Shown in pieces: positions 1 to 54,254 of a DNA stretch of 64,000 nucleotides (positions are counted from its first letter, which is position 1; every line of letters begins with the position of its first letter). The notes beneath the pieces are model-generated. The model was not told the DNA's origin, ran no database searches, and saw only the letters and a program-made list of their open reading frames with translations. The translations under genes and the position numbers were made by a program. The stretch comes from Siphlonurus alternatus (lineage: Eukaryota; Arthropoda; Insecta; Ephemeroptera; Siphlonuridae), in assembly GCA_949825025.1 (NCBI GenBank), contig OX463778.1, forward strand, positions 42,448,646-42,512,645, written 5' to 3'.

Positions 1-3000
1 AAAATAATGCTGCTCTTCTCTCTTACTGTATTTCTCAAAACTTTTCCACTAACTCTAACTTTATCTTCCTTTTTAATTTTTTTTTTATATCATTATTTTA
101 TTAATTAACTGTCACAAGCAGAGCTAACGCTACTGCCTGTCTTATTTCCCTGCATCTCACAAATTGCGGCAAGGGTATAGAAAAATGAAAAACTGCTAGT
201 AATTTGCCTGAAAAAGTAACGTTAAGGAAACATTTTGGCCATATATTTATCGAACAGAAGAAGCAAGTAAACTAAAGATCAATGATCCATGTAAATGTAC
301 TATTGTTGTGAAATAGTAGCATCACTATATACATAGTTTACGTATGTAATTCAAACGTATACGCCCAGCTGTTTTCCAGCAACTCAAAATAATTGGTTTA
401 TTTACAGTTTTCATGCGCACACACACTTCCTAATTCAATTAACATATTATCATGTTCTTGCAACATCGTGTGGGTAAAAAAACAGTATAATATTATATTG
501 TATTTTTTTAAGTTGATGATTTACTGACAGTGCATGTTTTATAACTAAAGCATTATAATTATATTTATCAGTACATGAATTTTAAATAAAATATTTAAAT
601 GATTTTTTTTAATATTTAGCTCCACCAACAAGGATTGCCGATGACCGTTGAAACTCCCAATGTGACGTCACATGCAAGGGCTTAATAGGCTTAATACAAT
701 ATTATAAATTTATATATAATATATACCTAACGTGAGTAAGTAAATTATTATATTACAATTGAAATACTTAATAAATGAGAATATAAAATAATATATTTAT
801 AAAATAAGTAATTAAGTCATTTTTATTCAAAATCCAGCAATTCTTTTGTATCTTTTGTATAAGGTCTATATAACCATGCACTCTACGAGTTCCCTTCCTT
901 ACCTAATGCATGCAGTTTCGCAATATAGGGCGATAAAACGTTAGTGATAACTGATAACACACCGTTCTGGGATGCCAACTGTTTTTAAATATAATTTTAT
1001 TTAATTTATTACGATTGAGGCGTGATTTATGTTGTTTTGAGCAGCACACTTTATAAAAATAAATTATTTTTGTTCACTGAGGGTATGAGCAACACTAATA
1101 TGAAACAATTCATAGTATTAATACTTTTACCAAGATAATCTGATAAAAATGTTTAAAATATTAAAATAATATATTATAGTTATCAATATCCTAATATTAA
1201 TATATATATTATTTATTTATTATTATTTATTTATTTTATTTTAGTATTATTTTTAAAAATATTCAATATAATCTATGTATAAGCTTCTTAATTCGATAAA
1301 TATTTTGTATTTTTTTGTGCATGTAACATTATATGTAAAATGTATAATAAAATAAATAAAATATAAATAATCACTTATGTAAATGGGGTTGAAGTTAGTG
1401 TTTTTCCTTGACGTGTAATTTTAAATTTTACATTAATGTCGAACGATATGTTTTGTGTTCCCTGTTGTAAAAATTTGTTTTATATAACATCATGACGTCA
1501 AGATAAAAGCTTGAAGAGAGCAAAAAAGAAAATTAATCGAGCCACAAAATGCAGGCTCTTGTCAAAATCTAAATAAACGCCAACCTTTATTTAAAACAAA
1601 GTCAATCCTCATATATTAAGGGCTTAGCATATTTAAATGGTTTTTGTCTTCAAAAGAAGAAACTTCTGCATGTGGGAAATTTGTGTAAGGATGGTTGAAA
1701 TGAAAAGTGACACTGAAGCAAGCAAACATGCCCCGAGATGGTGAATTAGATAGGCAAATCGAATAATTACGCAGGCGGGTAGCGTCATTGCTGCCGCCGC
1801 TAATCCGGCTGTGTCAGCCCGAGCGCGTATTGCGCGGGGCGCGCTGCTCTAGATCGGATAAGTGCGCCATCCATCAGCGCCTGGAGATGGGGAGGGAATG
1901 AGGGTCGCTGTCGCCTAATCTGCAAGATAATCGTCAGCCCGGTCGCCGCGCCCTCATAAAGCCATTGCATCCGTGGCTCACCTCGCATAGAGTTCAGTTT
2001 CATTAGTATAGAATAAAAGAAAAAAAAAATAATAAAAAAGCAACAGAAAATCCAAATGAAAAATTTGCGCTGTGTTCAAATTTCTTCCATTGCGCATTTG
2101 TGTGCCTCATTGCAAGTATGATAAATAATTTCTCTAAAAAAAAAAAAAAAAAAAAAAAAAACTAGTCTAAATAATATGAAGACAGGTAAATAGGTTTTCG
2201 TGCTTATCTTACTATTAGGTGGTAATGTTTGCCAGAAGATATTAAAATGCAAGCTCACACCTTCATAGTTTCAGTCTTGTCTTATGTTGGTAGCTGGCTG
2301 GGCACACGGTGATAAGGACAAAATAAATGGGGTACACGTAGTTTGTGTTGTATGTATATATACAAAACAGCAGCATAGCAGCAGGCTGATGTCCTGGTGT
2401 GCAGGTGTCGTGTCGCCCAGGGTACTACCTCTCTACTACGCGGCAGCAGTGCTACGAGAGCAGCGGGGAAGTGGGCGCGCCCCCTAGATCAATACAACTT
2501 GGGTGGGAGAGGAACAGCTGTAATGCTCGCTGCCTCCAGCAATACTGCTGAAACGTGATGAAACGACCAAATTTTCCGAATTATCTTCACAAGTTTCTCT
2601 TATGTTGTTAAAAGCATATTGCAGTCAAATTTTAAGTGCTCTTTTTAGTCTTAATTTAAAATTATGCATAAAAAAAAACAGTTGATAATAAATTAGAATA
2701 AAGCTCTCAAGAGCAAACATAAACAAAAGTATAAAAATACAGAATAGATATAACGCAGTATTTATATTTTTGGTAATTTGTCTTCTTAAAGTTGTGAACT
2801 AGTGAAGAGTAAACGCTATACTATTAAATTATTACGTGTAGTATTACTTTATACAATTATTTTACACTACTGTAATGCTAAAAAAAAAAGTTGGAAATAA
2901 AAATATGATGTGGAAAAAATGCAAATAAATGTTTGTGTTTAATTTTAGTATTCACATTGTTATTATATACAAAGCCTTTCTTTTCTTTTGTCAGTGATTG

Positions 3001-3284
3001 CATCAAAATATTACAAGAGAACTAATTTAATTAGTCTCTCCAACACGTATGCATTGCATGCATATATATGGATTATTCATGCAAACCATTGAATAGGAAC
3101 ACGAAATCGATTTTTAAACTATATATAAAAAAGAAACGCAAATACCATGTCTTTTGACACCACACCCCTATAAAATAAAATTACGCCCCTAGATTGTAGT
3201 CTATCAACCCCTGTGCTATTTAGTACTATGAATTTGTTCGTGTAATTAGGACACTGCGACGCACTTGGTGCAGCGTAAACTTAC
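1..3284. other. Left-edge AT-rich DNA with two GC-rich islands
   Basis: Probably intronic or 3' to the unidentified gene. The islands are at about 1780-2000 and 2380-2540. In the first, the minus strand has an acceptor-like tract (TTCCCTCCCCATCTCCAG) and a donor-like GCGAG|GTGAGCC, but no segment between sites fits the phase left by upstream exons. No gene is called. A 26-A run lies at 2136-2161. Confidence 0.35.
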
Positions 3285-44036
<40,752 letters not shown>

Positions 44037-44103
44037 AACAACTGTCTGATAGACTTGACGACAGAGGGTCTATTGTTTATGTCCTCTTTTCTGAATAATA
44101 CTG

Positions 44104-44109
44104 CACTGA
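44104..44109 (-). promoter_or_regulatory. Possible initiator for exon 1A
   Basis: The minus strand reads GTGGTCAGTGCAG here, containing TCAGTG, close to the arthropod initiator consensus TCAGTY. It would give a 5' UTR of about 70 bases before the first ATG at 44036. No TATA box or downstream promoter element is visible. This is a candidate only. Confidence 0.3.
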
Positions 44110-44369
44110 CCACAACGCAGCAGTTGTGATTCGTTGCCGTCGTTTGTTACATGCTTTTCTTCTTTACGCTTCCAGCTTCTTTACTGTCTCCGTAGCTTCG
44201 GGTAATATTAGTGGTTGCAGTTCCACCACCAACTCTTTTCATCTGTAACAATCGGACACCAGAGCGTCTGTCATTCCATTGTTTGTAATGAGGCTTTATG
44301 TGAGCACCAGTGACGTCACTTAGTATATAGAGTTTTAGTTTTGCAAGCAGTAAGCAAGCAACCCCCTTT

Positions 44370-44790
44370 TCCCTTTTCTCTGCCTAAGCTTGCGAGAGAC
44401 CAGTGAGCGACTGAGCGACCCCTGACTGCTATACAAGCCCGCCTAGCAACGGAACAAAACGCCGCCACACGGACAAATCTCCAAACATATAATATACAAC
44501 GTACCCTCTCCGACCAAAAACATTAAGCTGGGGAACCAAAATCAATGACAATAACAAAGACGAGGTAGCTCTGGGGAGGAAGTCTCCATACTCGGGTAAG
44601 CTGCGGAAGATAGGGGGTGTTGGCAGCTGACGAGCGACAACATCAACACCCCCTTTTTTCCTCGCTTCCCTTGCAAGCTAGCTCGCGTGCCCCAACAGCA
44701 CGACCGCAATCACCGCGTTATCAGCCGGCACCTGTCTACCGCGAGCCCTCCCCTTTGCTAATCTGTGCACTAACTTCACACCAGCATCAT
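44370..44790. promoter_or_regulatory. GC-rich island upstream of exon 1A
   Basis: A GC-rich block of about 420 bp lies 330 bp upstream of exon 1A on its 5' side. The minus strand includes TTGTATAGCAGTCAGGGG and GCTCAGTCGCTCACTGG, a TATA-like box and an initiator-like motif about 20 bp apart. The 79-codon plus-strand frame across it (44617-44856) has no splice sites or recognisable features. A promoter or untranslated first exon is the likeliest role. Confidence 0.3.
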
Positions 44791-44947
44791 AATTTAATAG
44801 TTACTATATTTATGCACGCTGCACGGACAAAAATTTTTAATAGGAAAGGTCGGTAAAAGCGCCATTTACCAGCACGTTTGTAATATTTTACCGACATTGT
44901 TACAATGTATTCTGTAAAAACTGAAGACAAAGGATTGTAAAATAGTT

Positions 44948-45238
44948 TTTAAAGAGTGTTGGTAAAAGTTTAACATTTTTGCTTTGCAATGCTATTTTTA
45001 CCAACCTAAATCTGCGATTTTAGCACGCTTCCTTTTTGCAACTTCAAACTTTGCAAATATAGCCCATTACGTTCTTAAAATTTACCAACTTGTTTAAAGA
45101 ATGTTGGTAAAAGTTTAACATTTTTGCTTTGCAAATGCCATTTTTACCAACCTAAATCTGCGATTTTAGCACGCTTCCTTTTTGCAACTTCAAACTTTGC
45201 AAATATAGCCCATTACGTTTTTAAAATTTACCAACTTG
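44948..45238. repeat. Tandem duplication of a 145-bp unit
   Basis: Two nearly identical copies (44948-45092 and 45093-45238) differ by only a few substitutions and one indel. Each carries GTTGGTAAAAGTTTAACATT, TTTTTACCAACC and TTTACCAACTT, members of the TTACC(A/G)AC motif family. Near-identity implies a recent duplication. Confidence 0.9.
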
Positions 45239-45519
45239 GTTGTTTTATTCAAAAACGTCCGTTACATTTGAGCAAACTTCCTCACATTTTTGACGCGTCC
45301 TTGGTGAGTGAGGTTGTGCTGAAAGTTGGGCTACCGTGTATAATACGTTTAATTTAAATAGTTCTTCAATACAATTAAGTACCGTCAAGATTTTTCGTCA
45401 TTACTTCATCACCGTGAATATCATATTAAGGTAAGCATAAAATCATTGTGTCAGTAACTCATATGATTATTTGGTTGTATTTATCTCCTCAATTTCTCTT
45501 TCTGTGTCTCTCTGTCAGT

Positions 45520-45589
45520 ATTTATTTTCTTAAATACCATGTATCCTCTAGTGACTAGAGGATAATATTATGCATTTAAGAAAATAAAT
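45520..45589. repeat. Double-stem hairpin
   Basis: ATTTATTTTCTTAAAT (45520-45535) is exactly complementary to ATTTAAGAAAATAAAT (45574-45589), and between them TATCCTCTA pairs with TAGAGGATA around GTGAC. It lies inside the possible transposon at 44.8-46.9 kb. Confidence 0.7.
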
Positions 45590-47610
45590 CCTAGTGCGAA
45601 GTGTTTTCGATTACTATAAATATGGTACTATGCAAATTATTAATATATTTTCTAAAAAATCATTCATGAATACCCTGTACCATTTAACATAAATTTACCG
45701 AATCAATTCATACTAATTTGCCGTATATTAATTATAATTATAAATAAATACATGGTATACGTGTTAAAAGAGGTTTAAACATTGGTTTATTAATTTTTCG
45801 CTTCAGTTGCTTTTAAATTAAGTAACATATTATACATTGTATTTCGAGTATTTTCTCATGAATATTGCTTGTACCTTGTTAGCTCTAATAACAAATATTT
45901 ACAGCAATGACGCGCCTACCGAAGGTGTCTGGGTGCTGCAGTGGACGATCGACTCATCATCGTGAGGCATCCGCGATGCATCTCTGCGTAATCACACCAC
46001 GATTGGAAAAGTTATTCCTCAAACCATTATGTCAACGAAAGGCAAGCCTCTTCACTCCAAAGGATGGGACTATCAACGGTCTGTGTACTGTAGCAATTTG
46101 ACATTCATTCTCGGTGTTCGACTTGAAAGTTGAAAGTGATTCATAAAACTGAAGTGACTTTTATACAACTATTAACTGCTATTTTTAATTGTCATTCAAA
46201 TCTCTTGATACTTGCTTTTTTCTCTCTTGAAAATATATATATTATATATATTATTATACCTAATTTGTATGCTGTCGTAAATAAATAAAATGTGTTACAT
46301 AATGTGAAACAAATTTGATGATACTTTTTTTATTTATCAACAATCTTATATTCCATGATGACGTACTTAAGTTTATTTGAGTTAAATAGTGTAATAAAAT
46401 ATAATTAATTCTGGTATAGATCGAGAGTGATGTGTGAAATAATTTCACAAAGTAATTTTTATATATTAATTTATAATTTTATATGCATTGTAATTTTTTT
46501 GTAATAATACTAATATTTTCTATCAATGTTACAGTGTATAATGTCATTTCATATTCATTATATTTCAATGTAAGCAAATTATTAAACGTAAAATTTACAA
46601 GTATGAAAATAGTAATAGCTACAAATAAGGGAGGCAAAATTTCACCCAATTAAAGAGTTAACTTTAGAGGATACAAGACAGTAAAACTTGGGACAGTAGG
46701 TCGGTAAAAAATACAAATAGCAAAATCAAGTCGGTAAAATTTTACATGTCTGAGTGGAATAGTTTTACTATTCGAAATCTTTAATATTTTACCGACTTAA
46801 TGTGTAATTTCGTGTTAACCCATTAACATTGTAGTTTTTACCGACCTGTTTGTATGATTTGAATTACAATGTTAGATCGGGAGTTTTTACCAACTTACTT
46901 GGTTCATGGGTTTTAGCTCGAGCTAAGTCGGTAAAATTCTACCACATCTTTGTGAGAATTTATTTCCGTGTGCACAGTATTATTTAATACATTAAAACAA
47001 AATGATTTTAATAACGATGCTCTTTTCAAATTCGTGGCCTGTAAAAAATCATTTTACAAGTTTTGTACATACAATTACACGCATTCCTTTTTTTTTTAAG
47101 AATAAAAAAAAAAACACGTTTCGTTACGTAGTTTCCTAAATCAGTAAGATCTATATGGTGGTTAACGTAATATAACTAACAAATTACCAGAAGCAAACTA
47201 CAATTTATAATTACTATTATAAATACTTTTATATTAGCAGAGCACGAAATTATGACCATGCGACATTTCTGAAATGCTGTAATTTGTATAATACTACATG
47301 GGACTACATGGGATTTATTTTTAAACCAGAGAATGAATCTAAAGGTTAGGTTATCTGAGGATTAGCCTTTTTAAGACCAATGTTTAAATAAATTTCAAAG
47401 TGACGAGAAGCCTTATGATGTCCTATAGACCCATACAGTAAGTACATTATAGTGAAAATATTGATAGGATTCATAAGATAGGAATTATACGACTATACTC
47501 AACACTAAAAACGTAAAAACAGTATGTAAATATACAGCAGTCAATTCAGATTTAATAGGATTTTTTTTCTTGCATGACAAGACATTATAAAATAATAATA
47601 TACTTGAATA

Positions 47611-47821
47611 CAGGCGCGGATCCATGGGGGGAGGGGTTTACCCCCACCCCCACCTTCGAGATTTTTGATTTGACATCTGTAGGCAATATATTATAAAATA
47701 TATGTATATTATGCATTTCCTCCACTCCACTCCACTCCATTTTTTTTTTTTTTTTTTTTTTAACATTGACCTTATGGAGACAGCCACCATCCCCCGAAAT
47801 TTGGTTCTGGATCCGCGCCTG
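47611..47821. mobile_element. hAT-like MITE, 211 bp
   Basis: The ends are CAGGCGCGGATCCA and TGGATCCGCGCCTG (one base differs in register). Flanks are CTTGAATA on the left and CTGGAATA on the right: 7 of 8 bases match, the size of a hAT target duplication. The interior has a C-rich stretch, three TCCACTCCACTCCA-like units and a 22-T run. No coding capacity. Confidence 0.7.
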
Positions 47822-48559
47822 CTGGAATATTATATACAGTTATATATATAATATATATAAAAATATATATTTTTTTTTTTTCATTTAAATGGCAATAGCA
47901 TCGATCTTTTCGAACATCGACGACTTATTGCCATTTTTTGGCGAAGAAAATCTTAATGACATTGAATCTGTGCACGGGCAAATGCAAATTGTTCAACACG
48001 AATGTCGTGCTGGTTGCATAATTGTCAGGACCGCAGCTGTTTTTTTTTTTGTTTTTTTTTTTTTTACAGAGCTTTTGGCGTATAATAATTAAAAAAATAA
48101 CATCAATATTTTTCCGATTCACAACATTATTTCAACATGCAGTATGATATTAAGGTCTGTCGCTATGAAAAAATGCAACTGAAATTAAATGAGATGTCGC
48201 TACCTGCCTATAGTAAAAAAGATACGGGATTCGGTGATTTTTATTCGGCATTAGCAATGAAAATAAAGAAAATTAAGCGTTTTTGTTGAACTTAGGGCTT
48301 AAACGTGTTGTTTGCCTATGCCTTCTACCGATTCATTATTTAAAATATTCATTATATATAGAGTTATAGCAATTAAAAGTATGCAACATTTTACTGGAGA
48401 GCAAAAGCTGAAGGCAAGGAAAGAAACAAGGAGGGCAGGCGTGCCGTTGCGAGTGCGTCCTTTACGTGCCATGCGTGCCGTGACGAGTGCATTGTGAGGT
48501 CGACTCCAAAGTATTGTATTGTAAATTGAATAGAAAATAGAAATATGGTAACAGAGTGT

Positions 48560-49690
48560 TTTGTATACAGCATTCTCTGTTATTATTATGAATTATTTTT
48601 TTTAAATAAATTTAATTTTTGCAGTAATTAATAGGTTTCAAAAAATGTTTTGTTGCTTTTTTGTATAATATATAGATAAAGAAACTAACCTAATTAATTT
48701 AAAAAAAAATACATTATCGGCTTTATATATATAGGATAAATCTGAATACTATAATCACCAATCGGACCTATAAAATCATATATTTTTTATATCCTTTCAA
48801 GCTATACTTTTTCAGTTTTATCATGTCAATTATCTACTGGAAGGAGTAAAAAAATTAAATTTATGGAAAATGAATAAAATGCTAATGTATGCTCAAACTA
48901 ATATATAAAGAACTGTGGATTAATTTTTTAGATGTATTTTTAATTATGTCAAATTATAAATTAAATTAAAAATGTGACGTTTAGAAAAAAGAAACTATTT
49001 TTTATTGTTATAGTAACTCTTTCACATTGAAATTCAATGTATTTTGCTCCTGTCCGTGGACCACATCATGAGTGCGAATGCTGCTATCATGAGGTAGAAT
49101 GTGCAATTGCCCCGCGCTGCTACTGCTTGCATTCGCGAGCTGCAGTTTTTTTTTCTTCACTTCCTTCCTGGGTCCGGAGAGGACGGGGGAGGATGGGGAG
49201 AAGGGAAAAAAAGAGCAGGCGTTACGTACTGAATGCGTTGCTGTACGCGTAAAATGATCAAATTTTTTTTAATAAAAGTTAATTTTCAAGGCACATTTTT
49301 TTTTATCAAAATTATTATGATATATATTTTTCAAATATTTATATATTATATATACAATTTTTTTGTGTGGTTTTAATGATAAAACTCCCTCCAAACTTAA
49401 TATTTTAAAAAGTAATTAAAATATTCTCGACCTGTGTATTATATAACGATGAATTTGAAATCTGAATCTGTTTATTATAATAATCCTTCCTTTTTTTTTT
49501 TGTACCCTCTCAAGCAATACTTTTCAAGTGTTTCATGACGATCATCTATACTTGGAGAGACTGAAATTAAATTTATTGAATAATAATGAAAAAGCGAAAT
49601 CAATATACTTTATTATGATTCATAATTTTCCTAATAAAATATAGATTAATTTTTTATAAGTTTTCATTGTTATATAATTACAACAATTTT
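48560..49690. repeat. Diverged tandem duplication (two ~400-bp copies)
   Basis: The stretches 48560-48960 and 49250-49690 share ordered blocks: a GATAAATCTGAAT/GAAATCTGAATCT block, TTTCAAGCTATACTTTTTCAG against CTCAAGCAATACTTTTCAAG, ATTATCTACTGGAAGGAG against GATCATCTATACTTGGAGAG, and GATTAATTTTTTA. Each is preceded by a GC-richer patch. An old duplication with a period of about 0.7 kb is likely. Confidence 0.45.
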
Positions 49691-52600
49691 CACTGTCGCG
49701 CGCAGGTCAGAAGGGTAAACGAACTCAAGAAAATAACTTGTATTTTACTCCCCCAACCCTTGCTATCCTCATTCATAAACCTTTCTTTTCTTTGAGAAAG
49801 GTGAAGAAAAGAATGTAGTATATGTTTTAGATAGAAACCTAGTTACAAACAGACTTCAATGCAATGTATAAATATTTTTGGGAACACCACTTTATATTTC
49901 ATAGGAGAAAATGAAAAAATTGCACCAATCAAATGTAGTAAATTATGCATAATAAATGCATAAATATTGCAACATCATATATATATATATAATATGTATA
50001 TATAATGTTGTATTAATATGTTTCAATTTTTATAAAAATATTTTAATATTATATTAAATATTATATTATATTATATTAATATTTTAATATTATTTTATAT
50101 TTTGTATCATTTATATTTATATTTTTATATACTTTTTTATAAATTTATATTAAATGTATGTTATATTTATAATATTTATATCACATTAATAAATGCTGCA
50201 TTCATTGCATTTTGATTGATGGTGCAATATTTTTATGTATTCATTTTTCCTGACCATAGATAAGGTAAAAGCACGGCCCGCGATTATATTATATTTGCGT
50301 CGCGCGAGCCGCAAGGCGCCAACCCTTGTGAAAGTCTGCAGGCCAAGTGGCCCGCCTCGCCTGCCTGACCGCTAGCGAGCAAGGTGCAGGCCGGCCGCTC
50401 GTCCCCAACAATGGAACAATGTACAGTACAGTACGGTACATCTGCGGGGAAAATAAATCAGCAAAATGGCTTGTGAGGAAGTAGGGAAATATTATATGTA
50501 TTTTTTCGTACTAATAAAGTCATCAAAATCTTACCGATACGAATTTATATTAACAGGTTTCCTAAAGATTATATGTATGAATAACATTATATCATCAAAA
50601 ATGGAATATAATTTATCGTTCTGCAGAAGAAGCCGAACAAAATTCATCCAATAATTATTTTTTAAAAGGCATACGTCGCGCCTCTGGTGGCCGGCTGCAT
50701 AGCGACAGACCTTAATAGACCAAGCCTCACATTACGCGCATGAGTTTATTCCGTCAATACCACCATCATCCGATACGCTGTATATGATTCGTATAAATCG
50801 AAACTATTGATGGCACTAAATGGTTCAGTAATGAAAAATTATTGATGTTCACATTGAAGTGGTGAAACGTCGGGTGGCGATGACTGAATAGCAATTATTA
50901 CCAGCAGGAACATTTTCCCCGTCTTTGTAATGCCATTTCCGTGATTATAATCAATCGTGTTTGTATAGAGGATTTAATGTCAATTAAATTGGAAAATTAA
51001 ACATTCAGATTTTTTTCACCAAGACCAAATACTTGATTTTTGTATACCTGCACATTATTTATTACATTTTTATGTTAATATATACTTGTTTCTTTTCCGA
51101 TTGTATAATTTTGATATAAATTTCATTAATTGCATTTAATGGACTTTATATTGCAGAAATAACTATATCTTGATGGTATAATATTATGCTTATTTTTATC
51201 AGAATTTCCGCAGAACTATATATTTCAAAAATATAGGATACATTTATTTGTATATTGAAATCGTATATTGAAACGAAAGTGCACACCCTGGAGGCGTCTA
51301 TGGACCCTATACTTTAATTCAGAATCAAGCTTCCAAGAGAGACTGAAAAAAAAGGCATTATCCAATAACAAAAATCATATTAATTATATAACATAATAAT
51401 ACGGGTTGTGCATTATAAAGTGCACTAAAAATATAATGGGGGCATACATAACCAAAATGTGTCAATTGCCCCAAAATACCAACCAATCAATCAATCTAAA
51501 AATATAATGCTAATTTTTCAAAATATTTGAATCAAAAACTGTATTATTTCAGTTAAAGGACAGTTTGCAATGTTTGAATTGAACTTGTTGCTAAAATTTA
51601 GAACAACAAAAGTTCAAGGCTGCATGACATTAAAAATTAATCTATTTATAAAAGAATATGTTATGCATTTATTAATATATAATTTTCTGCGGAAACACGC
51701 ACGGATTGAAACCAAGAAAAGGTGAAGAACAGGTTTTGCCTAATTTCAAGGTTACTTATTTTAAAACTAATTAGCTTAACAAGGAGCAGGTACACTCGTC
51801 CAAAACCAGATTTTAAAATCCTGAGATTCGATCCAGCTTTCTGGCTGTTATATTACTACAGACATTGCATGTGGGGATGGATGTGAACATTATATCAATG
51901 ATTTTTTTTTTTTTACTTTTCTGTTAAAATTTTCTGTTAAAAAAAACGTACACTTTTTTTCTTTAACATTACTAACAGTAAGTTGTTTTTTTTTTTAATT
52001 TTGTTGCCAAGTTGGGAAGGAAGTGAAGCGATTTTTTTTATGCTTCTTATTATTTTTTTTTTAGATATCGTAAGGGTATAAGGATGAGGAACCCTACGAA
52101 ACATTGTCAACAACTCAGCAACATAAATTTTTATTCAGCTATCTCTTACAAATCTTACATGCACCCCAAAGCAAAGATGATGTGAAACGGAGTGGAATTA
52201 ATTATTTGTTCACAATCCCACAAGATATAGTCGAATCTTCTCAATAGTCGGTAAAAAACGTACAACTTTCTTTGAAAACTGCATGGACTCCACCCTTAAC
52301 ATTTAAATCCGTATGCCAAGGAAGGACATATTGGAAGTTATAATTATATATATTATATGTGTGTATATGTATATATATACACACAAATATATATAATATA
52401 TATGCATATCTGTACATATACATGCATGAGAGCACAGGTTCTAAAATATTATTTCCCTGATATGAGGGGAACACGGTTGAAGAATGGTTATGTATCAATC
52501 ATCATAGTGCAAAAAAAAAAAAAATAATAATAATAATAATAAAATAATTTTAATTTAAAAAATAAATACAACAGAGAGACTGTACGTGCCATTTTATTTA

Positions 52601-54254
52601 AGTTAATTGCCAATATTATATAATCCAGTTAGCTTATTACAACACGTCTCTATAATCCTCCATGCACTACATTATAAATTTACATTACTATGCAAACTAT
52701 TAAATAATTATACAACGTAATTCACGTAAAAAGTACAATCAGCTTACTTTTACTGACACATATATATCGATTTTTTTTTCTTTTAAATAATACGTACTAT
52801 AATTGCAAGATTTAATTTATAGACTGGCGAACAATTTACATTGAAATCACACATGAAACTCTTTTCATATGCAGAAATAGTTATTGTGCAACACAGAAGG
52901 AACATTGAATTCAGCTGTACAATAATATGGGAAATTACAACAAGTGTATTTTGCAATGCATTAAAAAAAAAGTACATCGAATAGATCATTTATTATTTGC
53001 TTGCAGCGTAAGTGTACAGCTGGAACAGCCTGGAACATAATATAAGCTTTGTCTCATCTGTTGACGCTACGTTGGAGGCCCAAGAAAATCAGATTTGCAA
53101 TTCTGTGGAATCACACATGGCATACATATAAGAATTGTATAGTAATAATAAAATTAAAGTAAATAAACTGTTGATCGTACGTATAAGACAACGCCTATAA
53201 AGGAAGCAGAGATGACGTCTATATACACCTACTTACGTTCCAAACTATACCTCGGCATAATTATCACGTGCGTTTTGTTTTATTTAAAATATGTTTAAAA
53301 AAAATAAATAAAAAATTGAGATATAAAAACGCAAAAAAAAATATTCCACGTTTTAATTACGGTTATAGTTAATATATTTTTTATTTTTGTTTGTGAGTGA
53401 GTTTCAACGTGAATTTTAATCAATATTCCAAGTAGGCTAATGAAAAGGGAGAACAATCCGCGGTGGTGCCGGAAGGGAAGGGGGAGGACTACTCGGCTTG
53501 TAGATCGATGGTGCAGTTGGCGAGAGAAGCGCACGTCCAACCCACTCTGCTCGCGAACTGTTGGCTCCGCAGTCTACAACAACTATGGCTTCTGTATGTT
53601 AATCCTTTTGCCCTCGATGTGCAACAAGTACCAAACAAATTACTTACCGGACACATTTTTTTACGAACCCTTTAATCCTGACCTTTGCACGCATTATATA
53701 CAAGACAATTTAACTTTTATATATTTCACTCGCACGTTATGTTTTTTTTTTTTTTTAAACACTGAAACTACGTAGTAAAAATTATGCTTTATGACGAAGG
53801 ATACAAATCAGGGGAAAAAATTAGTATAAATCATGTCGAGAGGAAGTTTAATTTTAATAAACGGAAAAAGGAAGCATGTGTAATTTTTATTATTGCGGAT
53901 AAACGATCGAAATCTGAAGTTATATATACAAGGAAATTCGTTTGCATGCATAAATAATTAATTATTGTAATTTAAATTAGCATAAATATAAAAAATATAC
54001 ATATATATTATATAGAGTATAAGAATAAGTCTAAATCTTCATACATATTATAGTGATGTAAAGAAAAGTCACATCATGTAAAATATTGTACATAATTATA
54101 GTATGAGTGAGGACATATAATATAAATAAGTACTGTAATTATACTCATTAAATTAAAAAAAGTTTGGAACCTAAATTGAAGCATGAGAAATCAAAAGTTA
54201 ATTAAATTTATAAAATATAGGTATCGAATAATCTTAAAAAAAAATGTATCTCAG

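Larger units (their letters stand above)
44848..46945. mobile_element. Possible DNA transposon with many subterminal TTACCGAC repeats
   Basis: The motif GTCGGTAAAA, in both orientations (also as TTACCAAC), occurs many times at 44848-45240 and again at 46698-46935, with almost none between. Clustering of short repeats in both orientations at two ends about 2 kb apart is typical of the subterminal regions of some DNA transposons. The inside holds a hairpin (45520-45589) and a GC-richer block at 45.9-46.1 kb with a 64-codon plus-strand frame after an acceptor-like site. No transposase is recognised and ends and target duplication are not defined. Confidence 0.4.

Noticed and set aside
1800..2003. 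67-codon minus-strand frame as a further exon of the unidentified gene
   Set aside because: In the phase required by the upstream exon the segment after the best acceptor meets a stop after about ten codons, and the other frame does not match the phase.
45903..46101. 64-codon plus-strand frame after an acceptor-like TATTTACAG
   Set aside because: Two overlapping frames are both open, no donor or partner exon was found, and it lies inside the possible transposon. Not called as a gene.
51770..51840. tRNA-like TAGCTTAACAAGG and GATTCGATCC boxes
   Set aside because: The T-stem does not pair and no acceptor stem is present, so neither a tRNA nor a SINE can be supported.
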